DNA of 64,000 nt from Aliirhizobium wenxiniae (lineage in GTDB: Bacteria > Pseudomonadota > Alphaproteobacteria > Rhizobiales > Rhizobiaceae): assembly GCF_019511445.1 (NCBI RefSeq), contig NZ_JAEUAN010000007.1:1-64000 (forward strand). The letters are read 5' to 3'. Positions within the stretch are counted from its first letter, which is position 1. Each line of letters begins with the position of its first letter. Positions 27,333 through 35,371 of this stretch are shown one piece after another. The position numbers and the translations under genes are program-made. The notes below the pieces were generated by a model. It saw only the letters and a list, made by a program, of their open reading frames with translations, ran no database searches and had not been told where the DNA came from.

Positions 27333-30269
27333 ATGAACTATCAGGTCGTATCCGCCCATTGGCCGATTGGCGGAGGCGAAGCGGGGGAACTCGTACGCGC
27401 ATTCGACTGGTCGAAAACCTCGCTCGGCCCGATTGCCGAGTGGCCGCAGCATCTGCGGATCAAGGTCAATTCGATGGTCAATTCGCCTATCCCGCAGGTG
27501 CTGATGTGGGGCGACGACCATGTGATGATCTATAATGACGGCTATATCGAGATCGCCGGCAGCTACCATCCCCGCGCGCTCGGCGGAACCGTTCCCGGCA
27601 TCTGGCCGGAAATCTGGGACTGGAACAGAAAAATCCTCGAAGCCGGTTTTCGCGGCGAGGTGCAATCCTTCCGCGACCAGGTGCTGGTGCTTCACCGCCA
27701 CGGCGTTCCGGAAGACGTTATCTTCGACCTGTTCTATACGCCGATCTATGCCGAAAGCGGCAAGGTCGACGGCGTGCTCTGTACCGTTCTTGAGAACACC
27801 GACAGGGTGAAGGCCGTCAAGGCGCTGGCGGAAAGTCGCGAGGAACTTGCACGACTTACCAATGCGCTCCCCATTCTGGTCGGTTTCATCGACCGCGACG
27901 GCATCTATCGCTTTGCCAATGAAGGATATCGCGATTGGTTCGGCCTTCCCGCCGCCGACGTGATCGGCAAACATGTGGCCGACATTGTCGGCCAGGATTA
28001 TTACAAAACCCGCATCCCATTCATAAACAAGGCTTTCTCAGGCGAAGCAATCATCAACGACGCGGTGATCCGCAGGCCCGATGGAGAAAGCCGGACAGCG
28101 GAAGTCCGCTATGTGCCGCGGCATACATCCCAGGGCGAAATCGACGGCATCTATGTGCTGATCATCGATGTCGAAGCCCGCAAGCAATCCGAAAATGCCC
28201 TTCGCCGCAGCAATGATCGCTTCCGGGCTGCCGTCAATGCCATTCATGGCGTGCTGTGGACCAATACGGCAGACGGCCGCATGCTGGGCGAGCAGGCCGG
28301 CTGGGCCTCGCTCACTGGCCAGAGCTTCGAGCAATATCAGAATTACGGCTGGTCGGACGCGGTGCATCCGGATGACCGCGCCGGTTCGGTCGCCAGCTGG
28401 CAGGCCGCCGTCGCGTCCAAATCGACCTATATATGGGAACATCGGGTCCGCCGGCATGACGGGATTTACCGAACGTTCTCGATCCGAGGCGTACCGATCA
28501 TAGACGCAGACGGCGAGATCGAGGAATGGGTCGGCGTCCATACCGACATCACGGAGCAGCGCGCCGCAGAAGCAAGCCTGCAGGAACATGCCAGCAATCT
28601 GGAGCGGCAGGTCCGCCACCGGATGCGCGCCGAGGAACAGCTCAAGCAACTGAACGAAAGTCTGGAAGCCAGAGTGGAAGCGGAGATCGCAGAACGCCGG
28701 CTGACGGAGCGGGCACTGCAACAGGCTCAGAAGATGGAATCGATCGGCCAGCTGACCGGCGGCGTGGCGCATGACTTCAACAATCTGCTGCAGGTCGTTG
28801 CCGGCAATCTCCAGCTTCTGGCCAAGGATATATCCGGCAACGAGACTGCCGAGCGGCGTGTCGCCAACGCGCTTGCAGGCGTCAATCGCGGTGCCAAGCT
28901 CGCCAGCCAGTTGCTCGCCTTCGGTCGCCGCCAGGCGCTGGAACCGCGTGTGATCAATATCGGCCGTTTCATCGCCGGCATGGATGATCTTCTGCGACGC
29001 TCGCTTGGCGAGGCAGTCGAGGTGGAAGTCATCGCCAGCGGCGGGCTGTGGAACACCTATGCCGACCCGACACAGGTTGAAAACGCACTGCTCAATCTCG
29101 CCATCAATGCCCGCGACGCGATGGAAGGATCGGGCAAGCTGACGATCGAGGTGGGCAATGCCTTTCTCGACCAGGATTATGCCCGCGCTCATGCGGAAGT
29201 GGCGGCCGGCCAATATGTGCTGCTCGCCGTGACCGATACCGGTTCCGGCATGACGCCCGAAGTATTGGAAAAAGTGTTCGAGCCGTTTTTCTCAACAAAG
29301 CCGGAAGGCAAGGGAACCGGTCTCGGCCTTTCCATGGTCTATGGTTTCGTCAAGCAATCCGGGGGCCATGTGAAGATCTATAGCGAGGTCGGACAGGGCA
29401 CGACGGTAAAAGTCTATCTTCCCCGCTCGGTTGCCGACGAGGATCGCGAGGTCACGATCCAGGCGGGACCTGTCGTCGGCGGTACGGAGACCGTGCTTGT
29501 GGTCGAGGACGACGAGGAGGTGCGTACCACCGTTATCGAGACGCTGACCGATCTCGGTTATCGGGTACTTTCCGCCAAGGACGCCCAGGCAGGCCTTAAT
29601 GTCGTCGAGAGCGGCATCCCTATCGACGTGATCTTCACCGACGTCGTCATGCCTGGTCCGCTGAAGAGCCGGGAGATGGCACGCCGCGCCAAGGAGCGGC
29701 TACCCAATCTCGCGGTGCTGTTCACCTCGGGCTACACGGAAAACTCGATCGTCCATGGCGGCATTCTCGATGTCGGTGTCGAGCTTCTGTCAAAACCCTA
29801 TACACGCGAGGCGCTGGCGCGTCGCATCCGCCATGTGATCGGCAACCAGAAGCAGGTGGAGCAGGCATCGGCGCCAAGAACCGCAGCATCAGGATCGGAC
29901 GTGCAAACCTCCTCGGCTGCGCTGAAAATATTGTTGGTCGAGGACGACTTTCTCATCCGCAGCAACACAGCCGAAATACTGATGGAACTCGGGCATGATG
30001 TGATCGAGGCCGCGAGTGGACACGAAGCTCTCGCAGAACTGGCGAACGAGGATATCGATCTTCTGTTGACCGATATCGGCTTGCCGGATTTCAGCGGCGG
30101 GGAATTGGTGCAGCGCGCACTCGTCACGAGTCCGGGTCTCGCCGTCATTTTTGCGACCGGCGAAAATCACCGGCCGGATGGCGCTCCCCCGCAAGCAGGG
30201 CTGCTGCGCAAACCCTATAACGAGAAGGACATCGCCAAGGTCATCGAAAGTGTCATGACCAGGCAATGA
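27333..30269 (+). CDS. Hybrid sensor histidine kinase with three PAS-like domains and two receivers
   Basis: Soluble kinase of 978 residues from the ATG at 27333 (MNYQVVSAHWPIGGGEAGEL), chosen because GGTGA lies upstream; a start at 27267 or 27318 is possible. Order: an N-terminal PAS/GAF-like domain beginning FDWSKTSLGP, PAS (about 168-270), PAS-PAC (about 285-400), coiled coil, HisKA with GGVAHDFNNLLQ, HATPase with NLAINARDAM and GKGTGLGLSMVYGF, receiver 1 (Asp in IFTDVVMPG) and receiver 2 (Asp in LLTDIGLPD). No transmembrane helix, so it senses a cytoplasmic signal. No separate output regulator is adjacent. Confidence 0.92.
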   Translation: MNYQVVSAHWPIGGGEAGELVRAFDWSKTSLGPIAEWPQHLRIKVNSMVNSPIPQVLMWGDDHVMIYNDGYIEIAGSYHPRALGGTVPGIWPEIWDWNRKILEAGFRGEVQSFRDQVLVLHRHGVPEDVIFDLFYTPIYAESGKVDGVLCTVLENTDRVKAVKALAESREELARLTNALPILVGFIDRDGIYRFANEGYRDWFGLPAADVIGKHVADIVGQDYYKTRIPFINKAFSGEAIINDAVIRRPDGESRTAEVRYVPRHTSQGEIDGIYVLIIDVEARKQSENALRRSNDRFRAAVNAIHGVLWTNTADGRMLGEQAGWASLTGQSFEQYQNYGWSDAVHPDDRAGSVASWQAAVASKSTYIWEHRVRRHDGIYRTFSIRGVPIIDADGEIEEWVGVHTDITEQRAAEASLQEHASNLERQVRHRMRAEEQLKQLNESLEARVEAEIAERRLTERALQQAQKMESIGQLTGGVAHDFNNLLQVVAGNLQLLAKDISGNETAERRVANALAGVNRGAKLASQLLAFGRRQALEPRVINIGRFIAGMDDLLRRSLGEAVEVEVIASGGLWNTYADPTQVENALLNLAINARDAMEGSGKLTIEVGNAFLDQDYARAHAEVAAGQYVLLAVTDTGSGMTPEVLEKVFEPFFSTKPEGKGTGLGLSMVYGFVKQSGGHVKIYSEVGQGTTVKVYLPRSVADEDREVTIQAGPVVGGTETVLVVEDDEEVRTTVIETLTDLGYRVLSAKDAQAGLNVVESGIPIDVIFTDVVMPGPLKSREMARRAKERLPNLAVLFTSGYTENSIVHGGILDVGVELLSKPYTREALARRIRHVIGNQKQVEQASAPRTAASGSDVQTSSAALKILLVEDDFLIRSNTAEILMELGHDVIEAASGHEALAELANEDIDLLLTDIGLPDFSGGELVQRALVTSPGLAVIFATGENHRPDGAPPQAGLLRKPYNEKDIAKVIESVMTRQ

Positions 30270-30281
30270 AGCCCGGAAAGC

Positions 30282-30307
30282 GATCACGACAGAAGCCTGT
30301 CGTGATC
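30282..30307. terminator. Bidirectional terminator
   Basis: GATCACGACAG (30282-30292) pairs perfectly with CTGTCGTGATC (30297-30307), four-base loop, between the convergent kinase and the small gene at 30330. Confidence 0.75.
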
Positions 30308-30329
30308 CTTCGGATTTGTTTTAAGCGCT

Positions 30330-30569
30330 TTAATGGCAGGGGCGCGGCAGGTCCGACAGGGTAATCCATACCCGCCCGTCGAAGGCCACTTCGCCATGGT
30401 CGAGCTTGCGGCTTGCAATCGTCTCGATAAGGCCGAGTTTCGAGCGGACATTTCCGATGCGGCTGTCATTCACCACGCAAACAGCGTGGCATGCTGCGTC
30501 CTCGCGCATCAGAAGCAGTGTATGATGCGCATTGTCGAGGATCTTTCCGGGCAGTGTCTGGAGCGTCAT
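30330..30569 (-). CDS. Small protein of unknown function
   Basis: Protein of 79 residues from the ATG at 30569 with GGAG upstream; the longer ORF adds an unlikely 35 residues. It begins MTLQTLPGKILDNAHHTLLL and contains CHAVCVVNDSRIG and a final FDGRVWITLSDLPRPCH; a small beta-rich domain is likely. I do not recognise the family. It lies between two sensory genes on the opposite strand. Confidence 0.6.
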   Translation of the reverse strand: MTLQTLPGKILDNAHHTLLLMREDAACHAVCVVNDSRIGNVRSKLGLIETIASRKLDHGEVAFDGRVWITLSDLPRPCH

Positions 30570-30815
30570 GCTCTTCTCCTTGCCGATGAGTTCAACCGAA
30601 CGCCATAACGGCGACTGGCGAAGAGACTCCAGCAACAAGGTTAACGAATAGTTAAAACCCAACCCCAAAAACACTTATCGCGTGCAGGAGCAATACTCAG
30701 CAAAACCCTGCATGGCAAACAATAACTTGCTGTATTATCAGTAATTTAACAGAAATACTGCCATTATTAATATAATTATCGCAGTGTCCCCGTTTTGCCT
30801 TGAGGGTAATCAAAC

Positions 30816-32594
30816 ATGTTTCCGTTCCAATCCAATTCAGACCAAGTTCTCAACGCTCTCGATCTGTCGATGGCGATCATCGAATTTGACTTGGAAGGGC
30901 GAATTATCAAGGCCAACAAGAATTTCTGCGACCTGATGGGCTACCACCCGCAGGAAATAATCGGCCAACATCACAGCCTGTTTGTCGAAACCAATTACGC
31001 AAAGTCGCCGGACTATACGACCTTCTGGAACGCATTGCGAAAAGGCCAGTTCTTCGCGAGCGATTTCAAGCGGATCGCGAAAGGCGGCCGGGAAGTCTTC
31101 ATTCGCGGCAACTATAATCCGGTCACGAATAGCAACGGCAAGGTGATCAAGGTCGTCAAGTTTGCCAATGACATCACCGAGTCGAAATTACACGCGCTCG
31201 ACACGGCCGCGAAGATCAACGCCATCTCCCGTGCCCAGGCAACGATCGAATTCAATACGGATGGCACGATCATTGGTGCCAACGAAAATTTCCTGTCTAC
31301 GCTCGGTTATAACCTCAACGAAATCGTCGGACAGCATCACCGGATATTCATCGATCAGGCATATGCCGCGTCCGCTGATTACGCACGTTTCTGGGAGCGG
31401 CTTCTGTCGGGCGAATTCGTTGCTGGCGAATTTACGCGCATTGCCAAGGGCGGACGCAATGTCTTCATCCAGGCGTCCTACAATCCTGTCTTCGATGACG
31501 CCGGCCATGTCATCAAGGTCGTCAAATTCGCAACCGACGTGACGCAGCGGGTGGAAAATGTCGAAAAACTGGCCTCCTGCCTGACCAACATGGCGGAAGG
31601 TGACCTTTCCCAAAAGATCGATACACCTTTTATCGCTTCGCTGGAAAAGTTGCGCATCGATTTCAACACTGCATCCGCCAAGCTGCGTGACGCCATGGCG
31701 ACGATTGCGGATAATGCCCGCGCTATCGCTGCAAGTTCCAGCGAAGTGCGCGTCGCAGCCGACGATCTGGCGCAGCGGACGGAGCGCCAGGCCGGCTCCG
31801 TGGAAGAGACTGCGGCCGCTCTCGAAGAAATCACCACAACCGTCAAGGATTCCAGCAAGCGTGCGGAAGAATCCGGTGCGCTGGTCAATCGCGCCAAGGC
31901 GGATGCCGAACGTTCGGGCGAGATCGTTCGCGAAGCAATCCGTGCCATGGATTCGATCGACCACTCGTCACGCGAGATTTCCAACATTATCGGCGTCATC
32001 GACGAGATTGCCTTCCAGACCAACCTTCTCGCTCTCAACGCCGGTGTCGAGGCAGCGCGAGCCGGTGAAGCGGGCAAGGGCTTTGCCGTGGTGGCTCAGG
32101 AAGTGCGTGAACTGGCACAGCGTTCCGCCGGAGCCGCCAAGGAAATCAAGGCCCTGATCACCACGTCCGGCAATCATGTGGCAAGCGGGGTCGATCTCGT
32201 CAGCAAGGCAGGAACCGCGCTGCAGGAAATCGGCGGACAGGTGCATCACATCAATTCCGACATCATGGCCATCATCGACGCTTCCCGCGAGCAATCGCTG
32301 GCGCTTGGCAATATCAACCACGCGATCAACGAAGTGGATCAGGGCACGCAGCAGAATGCGGCGATGGTCGAACAACAGACCGCCGCAAGCCGCAGTCTGG
32401 CCAATGAATCACAGGCGCTGTTTGCACTGCTCGAGCAGTTCCGCTTCGGCCAGGCAAGTGGGCGCGCAGTAACTCCCGTACCGGCAGCAGCACCGGCCAT
32501 ACGATCGGTATCAAAGTCGGGCCGCCCGGCACCACAGTTCCGCACGGCCGGATCTGCCGCGCTTGCCGTCGATCCCGGCTGGGGGAATTTTTGA
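30816..32594 (+). CDS. Soluble methyl-accepting chemotaxis protein with tandem PAS domains
   Basis: Cytoplasmic chemoreceptor of 592 residues with no transmembrane helix. Two PAS domains (about 10-125 and 130-245) are clearly duplicated: both have EI(I/V)GQHH, FW, RIAKGGR-VFI and YNPV at matching positions. A short HAMP-like linker (LTNMAEGDLSQKI) and the MCP signalling domain follow, with the hairpin tip IIGVIDEIAFQTNLLALNAGVEAARAGEAG-type core. After a flexible proline-rich linker the protein ends GWGNF, matching the xWxxF pentapeptide that tethers CheR and CheB. SD GAGGG precedes the ATG. It probably senses redox or an internal metabolite. Confidence 0.93.
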   Translation: MFPFQSNSDQVLNALDLSMAIIEFDLEGRIIKANKNFCDLMGYHPQEIIGQHHSLFVETNYAKSPDYTTFWNALRKGQFFASDFKRIAKGGREVFIRGNYNPVTNSNGKVIKVVKFANDITESKLHALDTAAKINAISRAQATIEFNTDGTIIGANENFLSTLGYNLNEIVGQHHRIFIDQAYAASADYARFWERLLSGEFVAGEFTRIAKGGRNVFIQASYNPVFDDAGHVIKVVKFATDVTQRVENVEKLASCLTNMAEGDLSQKIDTPFIASLEKLRIDFNTASAKLRDAMATIADNARAIAASSSEVRVAADDLAQRTERQAGSVEETAAALEEITTTVKDSSKRAEESGALVNRAKADAERSGEIVREAIRAMDSIDHSSREISNIIGVIDEIAFQTNLLALNAGVEAARAGEAGKGFAVVAQEVRELAQRSAGAAKEIKALITTSGNHVASGVDLVSKAGTALQEIGGQVHHINSDIMAIIDASREQSLALGNINHAINEVDQGTQQNAAMVEQQTAASRSLANESQALFALLEQFRFGQASGRAVTPVPAAAPAIRSVSKSGRPAPQFRTAGSAALAVDPGWGNF

Positions 32595-32627
32595 ACCGTT
32601 ACCGGCCTTGTGTCCGGTGTGAAACGA

Positions 32628-32660
32628 AAAAACCGCCCGCTCTATGAGCGGACGGTTTTT
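32628..32660. terminator. Bidirectional terminator after the MCP gene
   Basis: AAAAACCG-C-CCGCTC (32628-32642) pairs with GAGCGG-A-CGGTTTTT (32646-32660), three-base loop and one mismatch; A and T runs flank it on both sides. Confidence 0.88.
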
Positions 32661-32689
32661 ATCGTTTACGGGATAGCTGCTAACCTATG

Positions 32690-32998
32690 TTAGCCGCCAT
32701 TGCCGCCACCTGCCGGGGCTGCCGGAGCCGGTGTTGCCGGAGCGGGTGTTGCATCAGGCGCCGGCGTGGCCGGAGCAGGCGTAGCGGGAGCCGGGGCCGC
32801 AGGTGCTGCCGGCTGGGTCGTCGAGGACGTCGTCGTCGCATCGGTGGGCGCGCTACCCATTTGCGACCAGACGAATGCGCCCACGACGATCACGGCAAGC
32901 ACAGCAACCCAGCCCATCCACGACGAACTACTGCGGGGGGCAGGCGTCGGCGTGCGCAGATCAGGGCGGTTGTCATTCGGATTGGGATCATAAGCCAT
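32690..32998 (-). CDS. Single-pass membrane protein with a Pro/Ala repeat tail
   Basis: Protein of 102 residues from the ATG at 32998, which has GGAGG seven bases upstream. A short polar N-terminus (MAYDPNPNDNRPDLRTPTP) is followed by one transmembrane helix (about 27-46) and a low-complexity tail of repeated AP, PATPAP and similar units ending GGGNGG. The orientation is probably N-in with the Pro/Ala tail reaching into the periplasm, as in TonB-like spacers, but no functional C-terminal domain is present. Repeat number may vary between strains. Confidence 0.75.
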   Translation of the reverse strand: MAYDPNPNDNRPDLRTPTPAPRSSSSWMGWVAVLAVIVVGAFVWSQMGSAPTDATTTSSTTQPAAPAAPAPATPAPATPAPDATPAPATPAPAAPAGGGNGG

Positions 32999-33112
32999 TT
33001 CGTTTCCTCCTATTCCAGCCAATAAAATGCGCGTTACCGCAATTTGTTCCGTAGCGGGGCATTTCTCGGCAGACTGCTCGGAAATGGCATTTGCGAAACA
33101 GACCGGCTAACG

Positions 33113-33213
33113 CACGTCGCGATCTTTCAGATTCGCTCGCCGTGCTTTAGCTCTTTGTTTTTGCGCATGTCTTTATCCCGAAACCGGTGACCACTTTCGG
33201 GAGACATGCTGTA
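33113..33213 (+). repeat. Dispersed 100-bp repeat, copy 1
   Basis: About 80 percent identical to 35179-35278 in the same orientation. Both contain CGATCTTTCAGATTCGCTCG, then an inverted repeat TCCCGAAA (33176-33183) / TTTCGGGA (33195-33202) and end GAGACAT-CTGTA. The TCCCGAAA...TTTCGGGA core is a known rhizobial intergenic repeat type. This copy ends 37 bases before the fusion gene. Confidence 0.85.
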
Positions 33214-33250
33214 GGACGTTTCTTCAGCCAGAGAAGACGGGAGGATTCGC

Positions 33251-34453
33251 ATGACAAAACCTCGTATCGGCATTATCGGACTGGGACGCATGGGGCGCGC
33301 CATGGCAACGCGGCTTGCTTCAAACGGCTTTGCAGTGGCTGGCTGGAGCCGCAGCGGCATTCCGGCGGATTTTTCCAAAGCGGCATCCGCCTGCGCCGAC
33401 ATCCCTCACCTTGCCGAGATGTCCGACATCATCATCCTCGCGCTTCTTGACGACGCGGCCGTCGATGCCATGGCCGGAAGCCTCGCTTTAATGGACCTTT
33501 CCGGCAAGCTTATCATCGACACCAGTACGGTGAGCCCGCTGACACTTCGCAGCCACCAGGCCGCAATCGAGAAAAAGGGTGGCAGCCTGCTGGATGCCCC
33601 CATTTCGGGCGGGCCCGAAACGTTGCTTGCCGGAAAGGCAGGCTTTTATATCGGAGGGGGCGAGGACGATTATCGCCGCTTCCTGCCGGTCGCAGAGGCG
33701 CTTTCCGATCGTATCCACCATGTCGGAGCACTCGGCCACGGCGCGGCCTCGAAGCTGATCAACAACATGATGCTGACGGGACTTTGGGAAAGCCTTAAGG
33801 AAGCCCTGCAACTCGGCGCCCGGGCAGGCCTTTCGCGCGAGAAGATGATCGAGGTCCTCTCCGGCAGTCCAGCGGCCAGCCCCGCCATGAAGGGCCGCCT
33901 GCCTGTCGTCCTGGGCGAAACGGATCATGTCGGCTTTCCTGTTTCAGGCGTGATCAAGGATGTCAGCGTGGTGCGCGATTACGCCGCGCATCTCGATGTG
34001 GCCATCCCGGCGATGCATGCGGCGCTGGCAAGCTTTCAGAGTACAGCTAAAGCCGGTTTTGCCGACGCCGACCTAGCCACGATGGTGAAGCTTGCCTTGC
34101 AGGAGGCGATGGAAGGCACCATGCCGAGCCCGGCAACGGGTTCAAACAGTAAGGCGCATATCACCATTCTCTATTGCACCCAATGCAACTGGCTGCTGAG
34201 AGCGGGCTGGATGGCGCAGGAGCTGTTGCAGACTTTTGGTGATTCGCTCGGAGAGGTCGGCCTCATTCCCGGCACCGGCGGCGTGTTCGAGATAAGGATC
34301 GACGGCACTCTCATCTGGGAGCGCAAACGCGATGGCGGCTTTCCCGGCCCGAAAGAGCTGAAGCAGCGTGTTCGCAATGTCATCGATCCCGATCGGGACC
34401 TCGGCCACCTGGATCGCCATTCCGCCAAAACCGGGGCCGAAAACCCGACCTGA
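33251..34453 (+). CDS. Fusion: beta-hydroxyacid dehydrogenase plus SelT/SelW/SelH (Rdx) domain
   Basis: Protein of 400 residues in one uninterrupted frame, SD GGAGG six bases before the ATG. Residues 1-288 are a complete NAD(P)-dependent 3-hydroxyisobutyrate/6-phosphogluconate dehydrogenase-type enzyme: GIIGLGRMGRAMA (nucleotide), LLDAPISGGPETLLAGK (substrate) and GHGAASKLINN (catalytic Lys). Residues about 296-400 are a SelW-like thioredoxin-fold domain with the redox motif CTQC in ILYCTQCNWLLRAGWM, GTGGVFEI and IDPDRDLGHLD, in cysteine form rather than selenocysteine. In other rhizobia I know these as separate proteins. A Met at residue 291 (34121) with GGAAGG upstream could also produce the Rdx domain alone. 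Confidence 0.9.
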   Translation: MTKPRIGIIGLGRMGRAMATRLASNGFAVAGWSRSGIPADFSKAASACADIPHLAEMSDIIILALLDDAAVDAMAGSLALMDLSGKLIIDTSTVSPLTLRSHQAAIEKKGGSLLDAPISGGPETLLAGKAGFYIGGGEDDYRRFLPVAEALSDRIHHVGALGHGAASKLINNMMLTGLWESLKEALQLGARAGLSREKMIEVLSGSPAASPAMKGRLPVVLGETDHVGFPVSGVIKDVSVVRDYAAHLDVAIPAMHAALASFQSTAKAGFADADLATMVKLALQEAMEGTMPSPATGSNSKAHITILYCTQCNWLLRAGWMAQELLQTFGDSLGEVGLIPGTGGVFEIRIDGTLIWERKRDGGFPGPKELKQRVRNVIDPDRDLGHLDRHSAKTGAENPT

Positions 34454-34545
34454 GGCTGTTCTCAAAAACTTTTTTGGCAGCTGACACAGAAACTTCAAAA
34501 AGCCGGTTGACAGGAAGGTGCCACCCCCGTACATCGCTCCTCGTC

Positions 34546-34632
34546 GCCCAGATGGCGGAATTGGTAGACGCGCCAGCTTCAGGTGCTGGTATCCGAAAGG
34601 ATGTGGAGGTTCGAGTCCTCTTCTGGGCACCA
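34546..34632 (+). tRNA. tRNA-Leu (CAG)
   Basis: Acceptor GCCCAGA (34546-34552) pairs with TCTGGGC (34622-34628), discriminator A and encoded CCA at 34630-34632. The anticodon stem CCAGC/GCTGG holds loop TTCAGGT with anticodon CAG (34580-34582). The long variable arm (TATCCGAAAGGATGT) and the T loop TTCGAGTCC are those of a class II leucine tRNA. Confidence 0.97.
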
Positions 34633-34657
34633 TTCCCATTGATTATGCTTAGTAATT

Positions 34658-34676
34658 GGCCCGCTTGCGGGCCTTT
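34658..34676 (+). terminator. Terminator after tRNA-Leu
   Basis: GGCCCGC (34658-34664) and GCGGGCC (34667-34673) followed by TTTACTATTTTT. Confidence 0.7.
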
Positions 34677-34746
34677 ACTATTTTTGGATTTTGCGTTCCA
34701 GCGCGGCCTTTCGGCGTGCAGGATCGGGTTGTTTCCAAGCCCCGCC

Positions 34747-34764
34747 GGCCCGCCATCGCGGGCC
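34747..34764. terminator. Hairpin near the end of the secreted-protein gene
   Basis: GGCCCGC-CATC-GCGGGCC, seven perfect pairs, immediately downstream of the minus-strand gene at 34769. T content is weak on both strands. Confidence 0.45.
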
Positions 34765-34768
34765 TATT

Positions 34769-35137
34769 TCATTCGGGGAGATGGCGCGGATTGAGGCCGG
34801 GGACCCATTGGTTATTGGGTAGATTCGTTCCCGTATAGGTGACCCCGCTCGGCGTTTCACAGCGATAGACCTGAACGGGAAGATCATCCAGAATGCTACC
34901 CCGGAACCTGCGGCGTGGCTCAGATGTGTAACCGACGCCGGTGGTGCAGCGATAACCGTCGGAGATCTCGGCCTTCACCCGCTCTTCCTCCGGAACGACG
35001 CCGGGGAGATCCTTGAAATAGGTCTTCATCGACGGGCCGAATGCGTCTCCGTCTGCCGCGAAGACCACCGAAGGCACGGCCGCGAGGATGAGCACGACCA
35101 GCATCGTTGCCGGCAATATCCATGCACCTTTGAGCAT
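34769..35137 (-). CDS. Small secreted protein, unknown
   Basis: Protein of 122 residues from the ATG at 35137 (GGAG nine bases upstream; the ATG at 35152 has its SD too close). A signal peptide (about 1-27, cleaved near VVFAAD) leads to a mature domain of about 95 residues with two cysteines (YRCTT and YRCET), probably a disulfide, and a C-terminus containing GVTYTGTNLPNNQW. I do not recognise a family. The 100-bp repeat copy 2 begins 41 bases upstream. Confidence 0.68.
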   Translation of the reverse strand: MLKGAWILPATMLVVLILAAVPSVVFAADGDAFGPSMKTYFKDLPGVVPEEERVKAEISDGYRCTTGVGYTSEPRRRFRGSILDDLPVQVYRCETPSGVTYTGTNLPNNQWVPGLNPRHLPE

Positions 35138-35178
35138 CGGTGAAAACTCCATACCTCGGACTGCTGTTTAAGCCAAAG

Positions 35179-35278
35179 CACGCCGCGATCTTTCAGATTC
35201 GCTCGCCGTCCTTCAGCGCCTTGCTTTTCACATGTCCTTATCCCGAAACCGATGACCACTTTCGGGAGACATACTGTA
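35179..35278 (+). repeat. Dispersed 100-bp repeat, copy 2
   Basis: Second copy of the element at 33113-33213, same orientation, with the same internal TCCCGAAA...TTTCGGGA inverted repeat. The two copies bracket the fusion gene, tRNA-Leu and the small secreted-protein gene, so a 2.1-kb segment lies between direct repeats. Confidence 0.85.
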
Positions 35279-35371
35279 AAGATAGGTGCAAGCGGTCTCT
35301 CATGCCATCAAGGCCAAGCCAACATTGTCGTGATGACGGAACTATGGCCGCAAACGTATAATTTTGCCGCA

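Noticed and set aside
32700..32830. Repeated GC-rich units as a CRISPR-like array
   Set aside because: They are codon repeats encoding the Pro/Ala tail; there are no spacers.
34546..35278. Integrated element at tRNA-Leu
   Set aside because: No integrase, no duplicated tRNA 3' end and no mobility gene between the repeats; only the dispersed repeats are present.
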